DNA of 64,000 nucleotides from assembly GCA_036279975.1 (NCBI GenBank), contig DASURP010000006.1, positions 62,001-126,000 of the forward strand, given 5' to 3'. How positions within the stretch are numbered: the stretch's first letter is position 1; each line of letters starts with the position of its first letter. Below the pieces are notes generated by a model. The model did no database searches, was not told the DNA's origin, and saw only the letters and a list, made by a program, of their open reading frames with translations. Origin of the DNA: 66-474 sp036279975 (lineage in GTDB: Bacteria; Pseudomonadota; Gammaproteobacteria; Xanthomonadales; Rhodanobacteraceae). Made by a program: the position numbers and the translations under genes. Shown here piece after piece: positions 42,678 to 52,200 of this stretch.

Positions 42678-43373
42678 TCACTTGAGGTCGCGCACGGCGT
42701 CGGCGGCATCGCGCAGGTTGGCGGCGTTGGATACCGGTTCGACGCCGTGCTGCAGCACGCCGAGGCAGGGCGTCGCCAGCGAGCGGTTCAGCATTACCAG
42801 GTTTTCCTTGGGATAAAGCATGTCCGGATCGATGCGGTTGCCGATCCAGCCGATCAATTCGCAGCCGTCGCCGCGGATCGCGCGTGCGGAGAGCTGCGCG
42901 TGGTTGAGGCAGCCGAGTTTCAGGCCGACTACCAGGATCACTGGCAACTGCAGGTGCCGCGGTATGGCGTTGGCGCGCAGCGAATCGGAAATCGGCGCCA
43001 GCCAGCCGCCGACGCCTTCGACCACGATCGCATCGCCGTGCATCATCGCGATGGTGTCGTAGGCGTCCTCGATCGGCGGCAGGGTCACTTCCTCTTCCAT
43101 TTCCGCCGCGGCGATGTGCGGCGACACCGGCTGCGCGAACGCGAACGGGTTGCAGTCGGCGTACTTTTCGGGCTTGGGGTCGCTGGCCTCGATCAGCGCC
43201 AGCGCGTCATCGCTGCGCAAACCGTCCGGGGTTTCCCTGCAACCGCTCGCGACCGGCTTCATGCCGGTGGCGCGCAGGTTGGCCGCGCGCAGCGCCTGCA
43301 GCAGCGAGCAGGCTACGAAGGTCTTGCCGATGCCGGTGTCGGTGCCGGCGATGAAGACGCCCTTGGGTTTCAT
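42678..43373 (-). CDS. bioD: dethiobiotin synthetase
   Basis: A 231-residue P-loop enzyme that closes the ureido ring of dethiobiotin from 7,8-diaminopelargonate, CO2 and ATP. It has IAGTDTGIGKTFVACSLL (P-loop), TGMKPVASGC, and VVEGVGGWLAP. The ATG at 43373 is 64 bp from the divergent fRMsr gene. No other biotin gene is in the window, as is common for bioD in this group. An AT-rich TATTAT at 43404-43409 on the minus strand may be its -10. Confidence 0.94.
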   Translation of the reverse strand: MKPKGVFIAGTDTGIGKTFVACSLLQALRAANLRATGMKPVASGCRETPDGLRSDDALALIEASDPKPEKYADCNPFAFAQPVSPHIAAAEMEEEVTLPPIEDAYDTIAMMHGDAIVVEGVGGWLAPISDSLRANAIPRHLQLPVILVVGLKLGCLNHAQLSARAIRGDGCELIGWIGNRIDPDMLYPKENLVMLNRSLATPCLGVLQHGVEPVSNAANLRDAADAVRDLK

Positions 43374-43403
43374 GGCCGTGGTTCCATGTCCAGCCGTTGC
43401 GAG

Positions 43404-43409
43404 ATAATA
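43404..43409 (-). promoter_or_regulatory. candidate -10 for bioD
   Basis: TATTAT on the minus strand, 31 bp before the bioD ATG, in the 64-bp divergent gap shared with the fRMsr gene. No convincing -35 or BirA-type operator was seen. Confidence 0.3.
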
Positions 43410-43437
43410 CGGGTTTCGCGATCGGATAACCTGACTG

Positions 43438-43932
43438 ATGTTCGAAGCCGCCCCCATCGCCGCCACCGACAAGCCCGGCCTGTACATCGAGCTCGCCCAG
43501 CAGGCGCGCGGCCTGTTGCACGACGAGCCCAACCTCGTCGCCAACGCCGCCAATTTCGCGGCGCTGATCTACCACGCGTTGCCAGACATCAACTGGTGCG
43601 GGTTCTATTTCCCAGACGGTGACGGCCTCGTGGTCGGGCCGTTCCAGGGCAGGCCCGCCTGCGTGCGCATCGCGCACGGGCGCGGCGTGTGCGGCATCGC
43701 CGCGGTGGAGCGCACGACGCAGGTGGTGGAAGACGTCGCTGCCCATCCGAACCACGTCTATTGCGACAGTGCCTCGCGCTCGGAAATCGTGGTGCCGCTG
43801 ATCCGCGCCGATGGCTCGCTGCTGGGCGTATGGGACGTGGACAGCCCTTCGTTGGCGCGCTTCGACGACGACGACCGCACCGGCATGGAAGCGTTGTGCG
43901 CGGAGTTCATGCGCGCTTGCGCTGACCGTTGA
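43438..43932 (+). CDS. GAF-domain free methionine-(R)-sulfoxide reductase
   Basis: A 164-residue single GAF-domain protein of the fRMsr (YebR/MsrC) family, which reduces free methionine-R-sulfoxide using Cys chemistry. The three family cysteines are visible in PACVRIAHGRGVCGIA and HVYCDSASRSEIVVPL. A WCGFYF motif and GVWDVDSPSLARF complete the GAF core. Length matches. The last 26 bp overlap tail-to-tail with the MscS-family gene on the other strand. Confidence 0.93.
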   Translation: MFEAAPIAATDKPGLYIELAQQARGLLHDEPNLVANAANFAALIYHALPDINWCGFYFPDGDGLVVGPFQGRPACVRIAHGRGVCGIAAVERTTQVVEDVAAHPNHVYCDSASRSEIVVPLIRADGSLLGVWDVDSPSLARFDDDDRTGMEALCAEFMRACADR

Positions 43933-45190
43933 CCTCACCGGGGTCGGCAGCGTCCAGTCGGCGGGGGTCGCGCGCCTTGGACAAGCCCGCGCGCAGGTCG
44001 GCGCCGCTCGGTTGCTGGAACAGTTCGAGGCCGAATTCGGGCAGGATCGTGATCAGGTGGTCGAAGATGTCGCCCTGGACATTCTCGTGCGGCACGAAGC
44101 TGGTGTTGCGCGTGTACGCGTAGACCTGCAGCGGGATGCCGGTGGGGGTCGGATCGAGCTGGCGTACCGCCCAGAACAGGTCCTGGTTGATGCCCGGGTG
44201 GCCGCCGATGTAGGCCTGCATGTAGGCGCGGAAAGTGCCGAGGTTGGTCAGGCGGCGGTCGTTGATGGCGTCCCAGCCCTCGTCGCCCAGTTTCCGGTTC
44301 CACCCCGCCAGCTCTTCCTGCTTGCGCTGGAAATAGCCGTCCAGCAACTTGAATTGCCCGAGGTGTTCGATTTCCTCCGGGGTCAGGCAGCGCACGCTGG
44401 TGATATCGATGTCGAGCGCACGCCGGATGCGGCGCCCGGTTGCGTACATGTTGCGATAGTTGCGGTACGACTTGGAGATCAGGTGCCAGGTGGGGATGGT
44501 GCTGAGGGTCTTGTCCCAGTTGACCACCTTCACGGTATTCAGCGAGATCTCGACCACGTCGCCGTCCACGTTGTCCTCGGGCAACGCGATCCAGTCGCCC
44601 ACCCGCAGCATGTCGTAGGAACCGATCTGCACGCTGGCCACCACCGACAGGATGGTGTCCTTGAAGATCAGCAGCAGCACCGCGGAGATGGCGCCCAGCC
44701 CGGCCAGCAGCGACAACGCGGAACGGTCGACCAGCGTGGCGGCGATCACGATGACGCCGATCAGCCACAGCAAGATCTTGCCCAGCTGCACGTAGCCCTT
44801 GATGGAATGTTCGCGCCCCCTGGGCGTGGCGCTGTACAAGCTGTCCACGGCGGACAGCGCGGCATTGCAGGCCAGCACCACGAACAGGGCGGCCAGCGCC
44901 GTCGCGATGATGGCCACCACGCGTTCGGCGGCCGCCGGCACGCCCGGCACCAGCAACACGCCGTAGCGGAGGATCAGCATCGGCAGCACCTGCACCAGAT
45001 GCCGGAACACCCCGTGCCTTGCCAGCGCGTCGTCCCAGGCCCAGGCCGTGCGCCTGCTGACCGCGCGCGCGAGCCTGGCCAGCACGAAATGCGCCAGCCA
45101 CGCCGCCCCCCAGGCCGCCGCGACCAGCACCACGGCACCCACGAGGGTGTGCGCCCAAGGGTGGGCCAGAAAGTTTGCAAGCGTCTCCAT
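43907..45190 (-). CDS. MscS-family mechanosensitive channel (YbdG-like)
   Basis: A 427-residue inner-membrane channel of the MscS superfamily, of the longer YbdG/MscM type. Four to five N-terminal hydrophobic segments lead to the pore-lining helix SALSLLAGLGAISAVLLLIFKDTILSVVASVQIGS, then the beta domain (VGDWIALPEDNVDGDVVEISLNTVKVVNWDKTLSTIPT). The long cytoplasmic part contains the YbdG-type TGRRIRRALDIDI stretch. It opens when membrane tension rises during osmotic downshift. The 3' end overlaps the fRMsr gene by 26 bp. Confidence 0.92.
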   Translation of the reverse strand: METLANFLAHPWAHTLVGAVVLVAAAWGAAWLAHFVLARLARAVSRRTAWAWDDALARHGVFRHLVQVLPMLILRYGVLLVPGVPAAAERVVAIIATALAALFVVLACNAALSAVDSLYSATPRGREHSIKGYVQLGKILLWLIGVIVIAATLVDRSALSLLAGLGAISAVLLLIFKDTILSVVASVQIGSYDMLRVGDWIALPEDNVDGDVVEISLNTVKVVNWDKTLSTIPTWHLISKSYRNYRNMYATGRRIRRALDIDITSVRCLTPEEIEHLGQFKLLDGYFQRKQEELAGWNRKLGDEGWDAINDRRLTNLGTFRAYMQAYIGGHPGINQDLFWAVRQLDPTPTGIPLQVYAYTRNTSFVPHENVQGDIFDHLITILPEFGLELFQQPSGADLRAGLSKARDPRRLDAADPGEVNGQRKRA

Positions 45191-45411
45191 GACGTATCGA
45201 AACCCGACGAACAGGGCCTTACCTTAACAAGGGACGCACGCCGTTGCCGGCGCGCCCAGGCCCGGGCGTTCGAATGCATGTGATTTGGCGCCGGCATCGG
45301 GCGCAAACGCGCCAGCATCCGCTTCGCGGGCGGACGCTGTTGCGGACTCGCGCATCACGCGCTCGCCTCGCAACCCGGCCCTCGGTATCCTGCCTCGGGC
45401 GTTCGCCGGCG

Positions 45412-45432
45412 CGAGATGCCACCGGCATCTCG
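45412..45432 (-). terminator. hairpin after the SDR gene
   Basis: CGAGATGCC pairs with GGCATCTCG over a 3-nt loop, 13 bases past the SDR stop on the minus strand. There is no T-run, so termination may be weak or Rho-assisted. The 255-bp gap from here to the MscS-family gene shows nothing else I recognise. Confidence 0.5.
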
Positions 45433-45445
45433 TGAAAGCTCCGGC

Positions 45446-46264
45446 TCACCCGCCGGTCGCGAAGCCCGGGTACAGCGTCATGCCGCCATCGACGTAGATC
45501 GAGGCGCCGACGATGTAGTCCGATTCGTCGGAAGCCAGCCATGCGGCGACTTTCGCGATGTCGGCCGGGATGCCGATGCGTCCGCACGGGATCAGCTTCT
45601 TCAGCGCGGTCGCGGCGGCGGGCGTGCTCCAGGCCCTGGTGTTGATCGCGGTTTCGATGGCGCCGGGGCAGATCGAATTGACCCGGATCTTTTGCGGCGC
45701 CAGTTCCTGTGCGATGGATTCCATCAACTGCATGATGCCGCCCTTGGTGGTGGCGTAGTTGCAGTGCCCGCCCCACGGGATTTCCTGGTGCACGGAACTG
45801 GTGAAGATGATCTTGCCGAGCGCGCGCGACACCTCGCGCATCCCGCGCCGGGTGAATTCGCGGGCGGCTTCGCGCGCGCACAGGAAGGCGCCGGTGAGGT
45901 TGACGCCGATCACCTGGCTCCATTGCTCCAGCGTCATGTCCGCCAGCCGCGAGTCGCGCTGGATGCCGGCGTTGGAGCAGACGATGTCGAGCGTGCCGAA
46001 TCGCCTGACGGCATCGGCGAACATCGCCTGCACCTCGGCTTCCTTGCTGACGTCGGCGTGCAGCGCGATGGCCTTGCCCGCGTTGCCCTTGTTGATCTCG
46101 TCGCAAATCGCCTGCGCGGTTTCCGGATGCACCACGTAGTTGACCACGACGTTGGCGCCCTGCGCGGCGAGTTCGCGCGCAATGCCCTCGCCGATACCGG
46201 AATTGGCGCCGGTGACGAGGGCGTTCTGGCCGGCGAGGCGGCGGGGTGAGGGGTTGGTGTTCAT
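45446..46264 (-). CDS. short-chain dehydrogenase (glucose 1-dehydrogenase-like)
   Basis: A 272-residue classical SDR using NAD(P). The cofactor motif TGANSGIG is at residues 18-25, NAG follows the central strand, the catalytic Tyr-Lys is in NYATTKGG and Ser in FTSSVHQ. ICPGAIETAIN and the YVDGGMTLYPGF C-terminus are typical of the glucose 1-dehydrogenase/3-oxoacyl-ACP-reductase branch. It is the last gene of the long minus-strand sugar cluster, 139 bp downstream of the GH144-like gene. The substrate is not proven; a free sugar or sugar derivative fits the context. Confidence 0.9.
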   Translation of the reverse strand: MNTNPSPRRLAGQNALVTGANSGIGEGIARELAAQGANVVVNYVVHPETAQAICDEINKGNAGKAIALHADVSKEAEVQAMFADAVRRFGTLDIVCSNAGIQRDSRLADMTLEQWSQVIGVNLTGAFLCAREAAREFTRRGMREVSRALGKIIFTSSVHQEIPWGGHCNYATTKGGIMQLMESIAQELAPQKIRVNSICPGAIETAINTRAWSTPAAATALKKLIPCGRIGIPADIAKVAAWLASDESDYIVGASIYVDGGMTLYPGFATGG

Positions 46265-46403
46265 GGGATTCTCCTTTTTCGGAAAGCAAAAACCTTGTCC
46301 GGACGAGCAAGCATCCATCCACGGCGCCGGGTGCGGGTGCAGCCGGCCTTGGCCACCCGCACGCGGACGCGCGCCGCGATTGGCGGCCCGCAAACGCGTC
46401 AGC

Positions 46404-47789
46404 TCACCCCAGCCAGCCGCCAGTGAAGCCGGCGCGTTCCAGTCCGAGCCGGATCGGTGCGCAATCGCGCATCAGCTCCCACAGCATGCCGCTGCGGTGG
46501 TTTTCGATCATCAGCACGATCGGGCCCTGGTGCAGCGCGAAGTGCCACGGCGATACCCATGCGCACATGTGCTTGTCGCGATCGAAGGTGCAGACCACGC
46601 CGGTGGTGCTGTCCTCCGGGTAGGAAAGGTTGAACGATGCGTGGAAGCCGTAGCCTGCGGGGCTGTGGCCGAGCATTGTTTCGAGGTGCCGGATCTCGTC
46701 CAGCACGATCTGGGGCGCGAACGGCAGCGACGCGATCGCCGACCACGGTGAAATGGTGCCGTCGTCGGGTCCGAACGGCGCGCCGCGTGCGGTGTAGTCG
46801 AAGAACTGGCGGTAGCGGCCGCGGTACCTGGCGCGCACGTTGCCGGGGCCGTCGGTGGCCGAGAACCCCCAGCAGTTCTTCTCGTAGCCTCTGAACCGGC
46901 GCGGATTGCGGCGGGCGTATTCGCGCTGGATGTGCGTGGCGACACGACTGTTCTCGAAATAGTCGGTGTGCTTGTCCGCCATGAAGGCGTCGCGGATACC
47001 GCGCGTGTCGATGAAGATGTGCGAAAACTGGTGGATGAACAGCGGCCCCGCGTACAGCACGTTGTGGCCGTACAGGCGGCGCCACTTGAAGGTTGACGTC
47101 CAGGCGCGGTACGCCGCGGCGGTGACGCGGTGGTCGGGCGCGGCCAGCGCCAGTACGTACAGGATCAAGGCCTCGTTGTAGCCCAGCCAGCGGTTGACCA
47201 GGAATCCCGATTCCGGTTTCCACCCCAGCACGATCGCGTCCTGTCCGTTTTGGGCCCAGCGCCAGTCCACCCGCGCGTAGATCGATTGCACGCGCATCCG
47301 CACCTCGCGCTCGTCGGGGGTGTCCGCGGAAAAGTACTGCGCGGCGACCAGCATGCCTGCCACCAGTAATGCGGTATCGATGGTCGACAATTCGCATTGC
47401 CACGCGCGCCTGCCGCTGGCCGGGTCGAGGAAGTGGTAGAAAAATCCCTTGTAGCCGATGCCGTCGCGCGCACCGGACTGGTCCGCCGAATCGAAGAAGC
47501 GCAGCGCTGCCAGGGTGTAGGCCAGCGCGTCGCGGTGCAGCAGCCAGCCGCGCTCCACCGCGACCGGATAGGCCGCCAGCGCAAACCCGACCGCGGCGAT
47601 GCTGGCTGGCTGCGACGGCCGCGTGGAATCGAGGACCAGGCCGTTCGCGGGGTTGACGTGGCGCTCGAAGTAGTGGAACCCCTTGCGCTCGAGGTCGTCG
47701 ATGATGGCGTCGTCGCTGTCGTTGTCGCGCTCGATGTTGCGCCCGCGCCGGTGTGGCACGGTCGCTGCGGAGGGTCCGCGCGTGGACAT
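46404..47789 (-). CDS. GH144/glycoamylase-like hydrolase (possible endo-beta-1,2-glucanase)
   Basis: A 461-residue protein of the glycoamylase-like (GH144) family, members of which cut beta-1,2-glucans. Recognisable blocks are KGFHYFERHVNPANGLVLDST, RDGIGYKGFFYHFLD, CELSTIDTALLVAGML, GWKPESGFLVNRWLGYNEALILYVLAL, HQFSHIFIDTRGI, NCWGFSATDGPG and a terminal LSYPEDS. A related domain is embedded in the adjacent cyclic glucan synthase. No signal peptide is seen, so as annotated it acts in the cytoplasm. It starts 8 bp after the GH39-like gene stop. Confidence 0.87.
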   Translation of the reverse strand: MSTRGPSAATVPHRRGRNIERDNDSDDAIIDDLERKGFHYFERHVNPANGLVLDSTRPSQPASIAAVGFALAAYPVAVERGWLLHRDALAYTLAALRFFDSADQSGARDGIGYKGFFYHFLDPASGRRAWQCELSTIDTALLVAGMLVAAQYFSADTPDEREVRMRVQSIYARVDWRWAQNGQDAIVLGWKPESGFLVNRWLGYNEALILYVLALAAPDHRVTAAAYRAWTSTFKWRRLYGHNVLYAGPLFIHQFSHIFIDTRGIRDAFMADKHTDYFENSRVATHIQREYARRNPRRFRGYEKNCWGFSATDGPGNVRARYRGRYRQFFDYTARGAPFGPDDGTISPWSAIASLPFAPQIVLDEIRHLETMLGHSPAGYGFHASFNLSYPEDSTTGVVCTFDRDKHMCAWVSPWHFALHQGPIVLMIENHRSGMLWELMRDCAPIRLGLERAGFTGGWLG

Positions 47790-47797
47790 CGCGCGCC

Positions 47798-49237
47798 TCA
47801 GGCCAGTTCGACGCGCAACGCGGCGATCGCGTGCGGCGGCAGGTTCAACTGGATGTCGAAGCCGTCGTCGCGCGCCTGCACCGCGACCGGTTCGGATTTC
47901 AGTTGCGAAGCCTCGTCGAGTTCGGCGATCTGCCTTGCGTCGAGGTAATCCGGTGAGCCCATGTCCAGCCAGGCCTGCCGGCTGTTGCAATGCTCGTCGT
48001 CGACATGTTGCGCGTTGGCGTTCTTCGCCTTGCGCGAACTCTGGATGTGCCAGGTCACGGCTTCGGGTGCGATGTCGTGGCGCGGGAAGGCGTGGTTGGT
48101 CAGCAGCAGGTCGACACGGTGGTCGTCGCACCGCACCGCCCATGCATCCACCGTCGGGTGCGCGCCCGCGACCGGCAGGCGCGCATGGCCGAGGCCGTGC
48201 AGCAGCTGCATTGCACGGTAGCTCGGCTTGGCGACGCCGTGGATGGTCTGCAGGCCGAAGCTGCCATGGAAGGGGGCCGACGAAAAGTAGTTTTCCTCGA
48301 AGATGTCGCTGAACGTCCACCAGCTGTAGCAGTGCACGAGGTCGGCCACGTCCAGCATGTTCTTGAACAGGAACGCGGCGGCATAGGGCTGGTCGTGGAA
48401 CTCGAAGAACGGGTTGGACGACGAGTTCCACTCGGTGTAGCAAAGCTTGCGGTCGCCGACGGTCTGGCGCAGCTTGCGCACGCGCTGGATCAGCACGTCG
48501 CGCGGTGCATCGGACAACTGCGTCTCGGTGTCGTCACCCGGCTTGCCGAGCGAATCGGTCGGGTAATGGTGCGTGGAGACGAAATCCGCGGGCAGCTTGT
48601 TGGCCGCGCAGAATTCAAGGAACTCCGGCACCCACTCGTCGTTGGCGGTGGCGGGGCCGCCCACGCGGATCTGTGCGTCCACGCCCTTGATCGCGTTGGC
48701 GGTGTATTGGTAGAGCTTGAAGTAATCCGCCTGCTTGCCTTTCCAGAAGGCGTCGAGGTTGGGTTCGTTCCACACCTCGAAGTACCACGAGCGCACTTCG
48801 TCGATGCCGTAGCGCTCGACCCAGTGCTTGACCAGGCGCGTGACCAGGTCAGCCCACTTGGCGTAGTCGCGCGGCGGGGTGACGTTGGCCCTGTAGAAGA
48901 ACACGATGTCGCCGCCGGTCTGCAGCGCGGTCGGCATGAACGACAGTTCCACGAACGGCTTCATGCCGATCGAGACCAGGAAGTCGAAGATCTGGTCGGC
49001 GTTGAAGAACGAGTACATGTCCTTGTCCATCTCGATGAGATAAGTACACATCTCGTCGTTCAGGAGGCCATGGAAACGCACGTACCGGACGCCAAGTTCG
49101 GCGTGGGTCTTGCGCAGCTGGGCCTGCCAGTCGGCGCGCAGCGCCAGCAGCGCGCGGCCGCTGCCGACGGTGTGGCTCCAGACGTGGGCGAGTTCCTGGC
49201 CGGCTGCGTCGAGATTGCAGGTGAAGGTGGTCGGCAT
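47798..49237 (-). CDS. GH39-like glycoside hydrolase
   Basis: A 479-residue (beta/alpha)8 glycosidase of the GH39 (beta-xylosidase/iduronidase-like) type. The acid/base Glu is in VWNEPN near residue 158 and the probable nucleophile Glu in CYTEWNSS near residue 269. LGVRYVRFHGLLNDEM at the N-terminus is typical of the clan. No signal peptide. The gene lies between the cyclic glucan synthase (53 bp upstream) and the GH144-like gene (8 bp downstream), on one strand. The family acts on several beta-linked sugars; a beta-glucan role here is inference from position. Confidence 0.87.
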   Translation of the reverse strand: MPTTFTCNLDAAGQELAHVWSHTVGSGRALLALRADWQAQLRKTHAELGVRYVRFHGLLNDEMCTYLIEMDKDMYSFFNADQIFDFLVSIGMKPFVELSFMPTALQTGGDIVFFYRANVTPPRDYAKWADLVTRLVKHWVERYGIDEVRSWYFEVWNEPNLDAFWKGKQADYFKLYQYTANAIKGVDAQIRVGGPATANDEWVPEFLEFCAANKLPADFVSTHHYPTDSLGKPGDDTETQLSDAPRDVLIQRVRKLRQTVGDRKLCYTEWNSSSNPFFEFHDQPYAAAFLFKNMLDVADLVHCYSWWTFSDIFEENYFSSAPFHGSFGLQTIHGVAKPSYRAMQLLHGLGHARLPVAGAHPTVDAWAVRCDDHRVDLLLTNHAFPRHDIAPEAVTWHIQSSRKAKNANAQHVDDEHCNSRQAWLDMGSPDYLDARQIAELDEASQLKSEPVAVQARDDGFDIQLNLPPHAIAALRVELA

Positions 49238-49290
49238 GTACTGCTCCCTTGTGAAACGATGGATTTTGCCAAGCCGGCGTGAGCGCGGCG

Positions 49291-52200
49291 TCAACGCGTG
49301 TCCGCTGCGTCGCGCGGCGCAGCATGCTCGCCGCGATCGTCTTGCGTTGCCGTGTCCTGGGCCTGCGCGAGCCTGGCGAACCGCACCAGTACCGCGTGCT
49401 CCTTGCCGTCGTCGACCAGCTCGATGACGCTGGCGGGTTGCAGCACGCCGTCCACGCTGACATCGGCGACGCCGGTGTCGCCCGGCTTGCGCACGAACTC
49501 GATCCGCCAACTGCTGCCGCCAAGCCGCCAATCCGCCGACCAGCGCGTCCAGTCATCGGGGACGCAGGGCGCAATGTGCAGGCGCGGGCCTTCGCAGCGC
49601 AGTCCCAGCAGCGACTCGCTGAGCAGCCGGTACATCCACCCGGCCGAGCCGGTGTACCAGCTCCAGCCGCCGCGTCCGGCGTACGCCTTGGCCGCGTACA
49701 CGTCGGCGGCCACCACGTAGGGCTCCAGGCGATAGCGTTGCGCGGCTTCCGGATCGGGGCTGTGCCGGATCGGGTTCAGGATGCGCGCGATCCGCCATGC
49801 GTCCTCGACGCGCCCGAGTCGGGCGAGCGCCATCGCGACCCATACCGCGGCGTGGGTGTACTGACCGCCGTTCTCGCGCACGCCCGGCACGTAACCCTTG
49901 ATGTAGCCGGGGTCGAGCGGGGTCCGGTCGAAGGGCGGGTCGAACAGTTTCACGATGCCCGCGTCCTCGTCGACGAGGTGGGCGAGGACGGCGTCCAGCG
50001 CCCGCCCGCTGCGCGCGGGATCGCCCAGGTTGGCGAGCACCGACCAGCTTTGCGGCAACGAGTCGATGCGGCATTCTTCGCTGCGTGCCGAGCCGATCGC
50101 GACGCCATCGTCGTTCCAGGCGCGCAGGTACCAGTCGCCGTCCCAGGCGTGACGCTCCAACATGCTCCTGATTTCGGCCGCGGTATCCGCGAGGTTGGCG
50201 GCGGCCGTGGCGTCGCCGCGCGCGCCGGCCAGCGGCGCGACGCGCTCCAGCACGTCGACGAGGAACATGCCCAGCCACACGCTTTCGCCGTGGCCGTGGA
50301 TGCCCAGCCGGTTCATGCCGTCGTTCCAGTCGCCGCCGCCGATCAACGGCAGGCCGTGCACCCCGAAGCGCAGGGCATGCCGAATCGCACGCAGGCAGTG
50401 TTCGTACAGGCTGGCGCGTTCGCCGCAGACGCGCACGTCCTCGTAAACCGACTCCTCGTCCGTCGCAAGCGCGCGGCCTTCGATGAACGGCTCGACTTCG
50501 TCCAGCACCGCCGCGTCACCGGACACGCGCACGTATTCGGCCGTGCACCACGGCAGCCACAGCAGGTCGTCACTGATCCGCGTGCGCACGCCCTTGCCGG
50601 TGGGCGGGTGCCACCAGTGCTGCACGTCGCCTTCGCGGAACTGGTGGCGTGCGCAGCGCAACAGTTGGGCGCGCGCGAGGTCGGGGCGCGCGTGCATGAC
50701 CGCCATTGCATCCTGCAGCTGGTCGCGGAAACCCCATGCGCCACCCGATTGGTAATAACCGCTGCGCGCGAAGATGCGCGAGGCCAGCACCTGGTAGGGC
50801 AGCCAGCCGTTGACCAGCAGGTTGGTGGACGCATCCGGCGTGCGCACGTGGAGTTGCGAGAGCGTGGCGCGCCAGTCGCTGCACACGCGTTCGAGTTCGG
50901 CATGCGCGGCGTCGCCGTCGTCGAAGGCCTGCACCAGCGCGCGCGCCTCCGCCGTACCCGCCGCGGCGCCCAGCAGGACCAGCACCTCGACTTCCCCGCC
51001 CGGCGCCAGTTCGAATGCCGCGCGTTGCGCCGAGCACGCGTCGAGGCCGGCGCCGACGCCGCCTTCCAGTTTCTCCAGGCGCATCCCGAGCGGCGCGCCG
51101 GCGGTGCGGTTGCGCCCCAGGAAGGCCCGCCGGTCGCCGCAGTATTCGGTGTGCGGCGTACACACCCGGTGGAACGCCGTGCGGCTTGCAAAGGTGTCGT
51201 CGTAGGGGTTGTGGGCGAACATGGCGCCGCAGCCGGCATCGATCGCCGTGCGCACGTGCTGGCCGGCGCGTTCGCGGTGTTCGCCGAGCACCCATTCCAC
51301 GAAACTGGTGAGCGAAACCCGGCGTGCGCGGTCACTCTTGTTGACGAGCTTCAGCAGCGTCAGTTTCAGCGGCGCTGCATGCGCCACGAACACGACGGCC
51401 TCGCTGTAGAGATCGGCGTGGGCGTGTTCGTAGCGGCTGTAACCGAAGCCGTGGCAGATGCGGTAGGGATCGCCGCTGGGCGTGGGTTGGGCCGTTGCCG
51501 ACCAGAATTCCCCGGTGGCTTCGTCGCGCAGCCACAGCGCCTCGCCGGACAGGTCGCGCAGCGGGTCGTTGTACCAGGGGCTCAGGCGGAACTCGTGGGC
51601 ATTGCCGGCGAACGTGCAGGCGCCCCCGGATTCGCTCACCACGCTGCCGAAGCCTTCGTTGGCAAGCACGTTGCACCACGGCGCGGGCGTCGGCGCGTCG
51701 CCGGACAGCCAGATCGTGTATTCGCTGCCGTCGTTGCGGAACCCGCCGAATCCGTTGGCTGCGCGCAGGTCTTCCGAGGGTGGCTGCAGCGCATAGGCCC
51801 CGGGTTGCGGTTTGCGCAAGGCCAGCCGCGCGGGCGTGTCGATTCCGCCGTTGGCTGTCCGCATCCGCGCGATCTGGTCGCGCAGGCGGCCCTCGTCGCC
51901 CGAGAACACGCAGCGTGCCGAGGCCAGCATCAACGCGCGGTCCGGCGCGGACAGGTGTTCGATGCGCCACGCGAACATCCGGCCGCGGCCCTGGCCGCCG
52001 CGCGCTTCGGCGCCGGATTCGATCAGGTAGAGGATGTGTTCCTGCAGCTCCTGCCGGTAGCCCGAGAGTTCCTCGTTCCAGATCAGCAGGTCGGCGTCGA
52101 GCCCGCTCATCTGCCAGAAGCCGTGGGCCTGGATGAGGTGGCGCACCAGGTCGATCTGGCTGGCGTTGGCGATCCGCGCCAGCACGATCGGCAGGTCGCC

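Noticed and set aside
45191..45445. 255-bp gap examined for a tRNA or small RNA
   Set aside because: No cloverleaf or TTCGAA-type T-loop context was found; only a hairpin near the SDR stop is visible.
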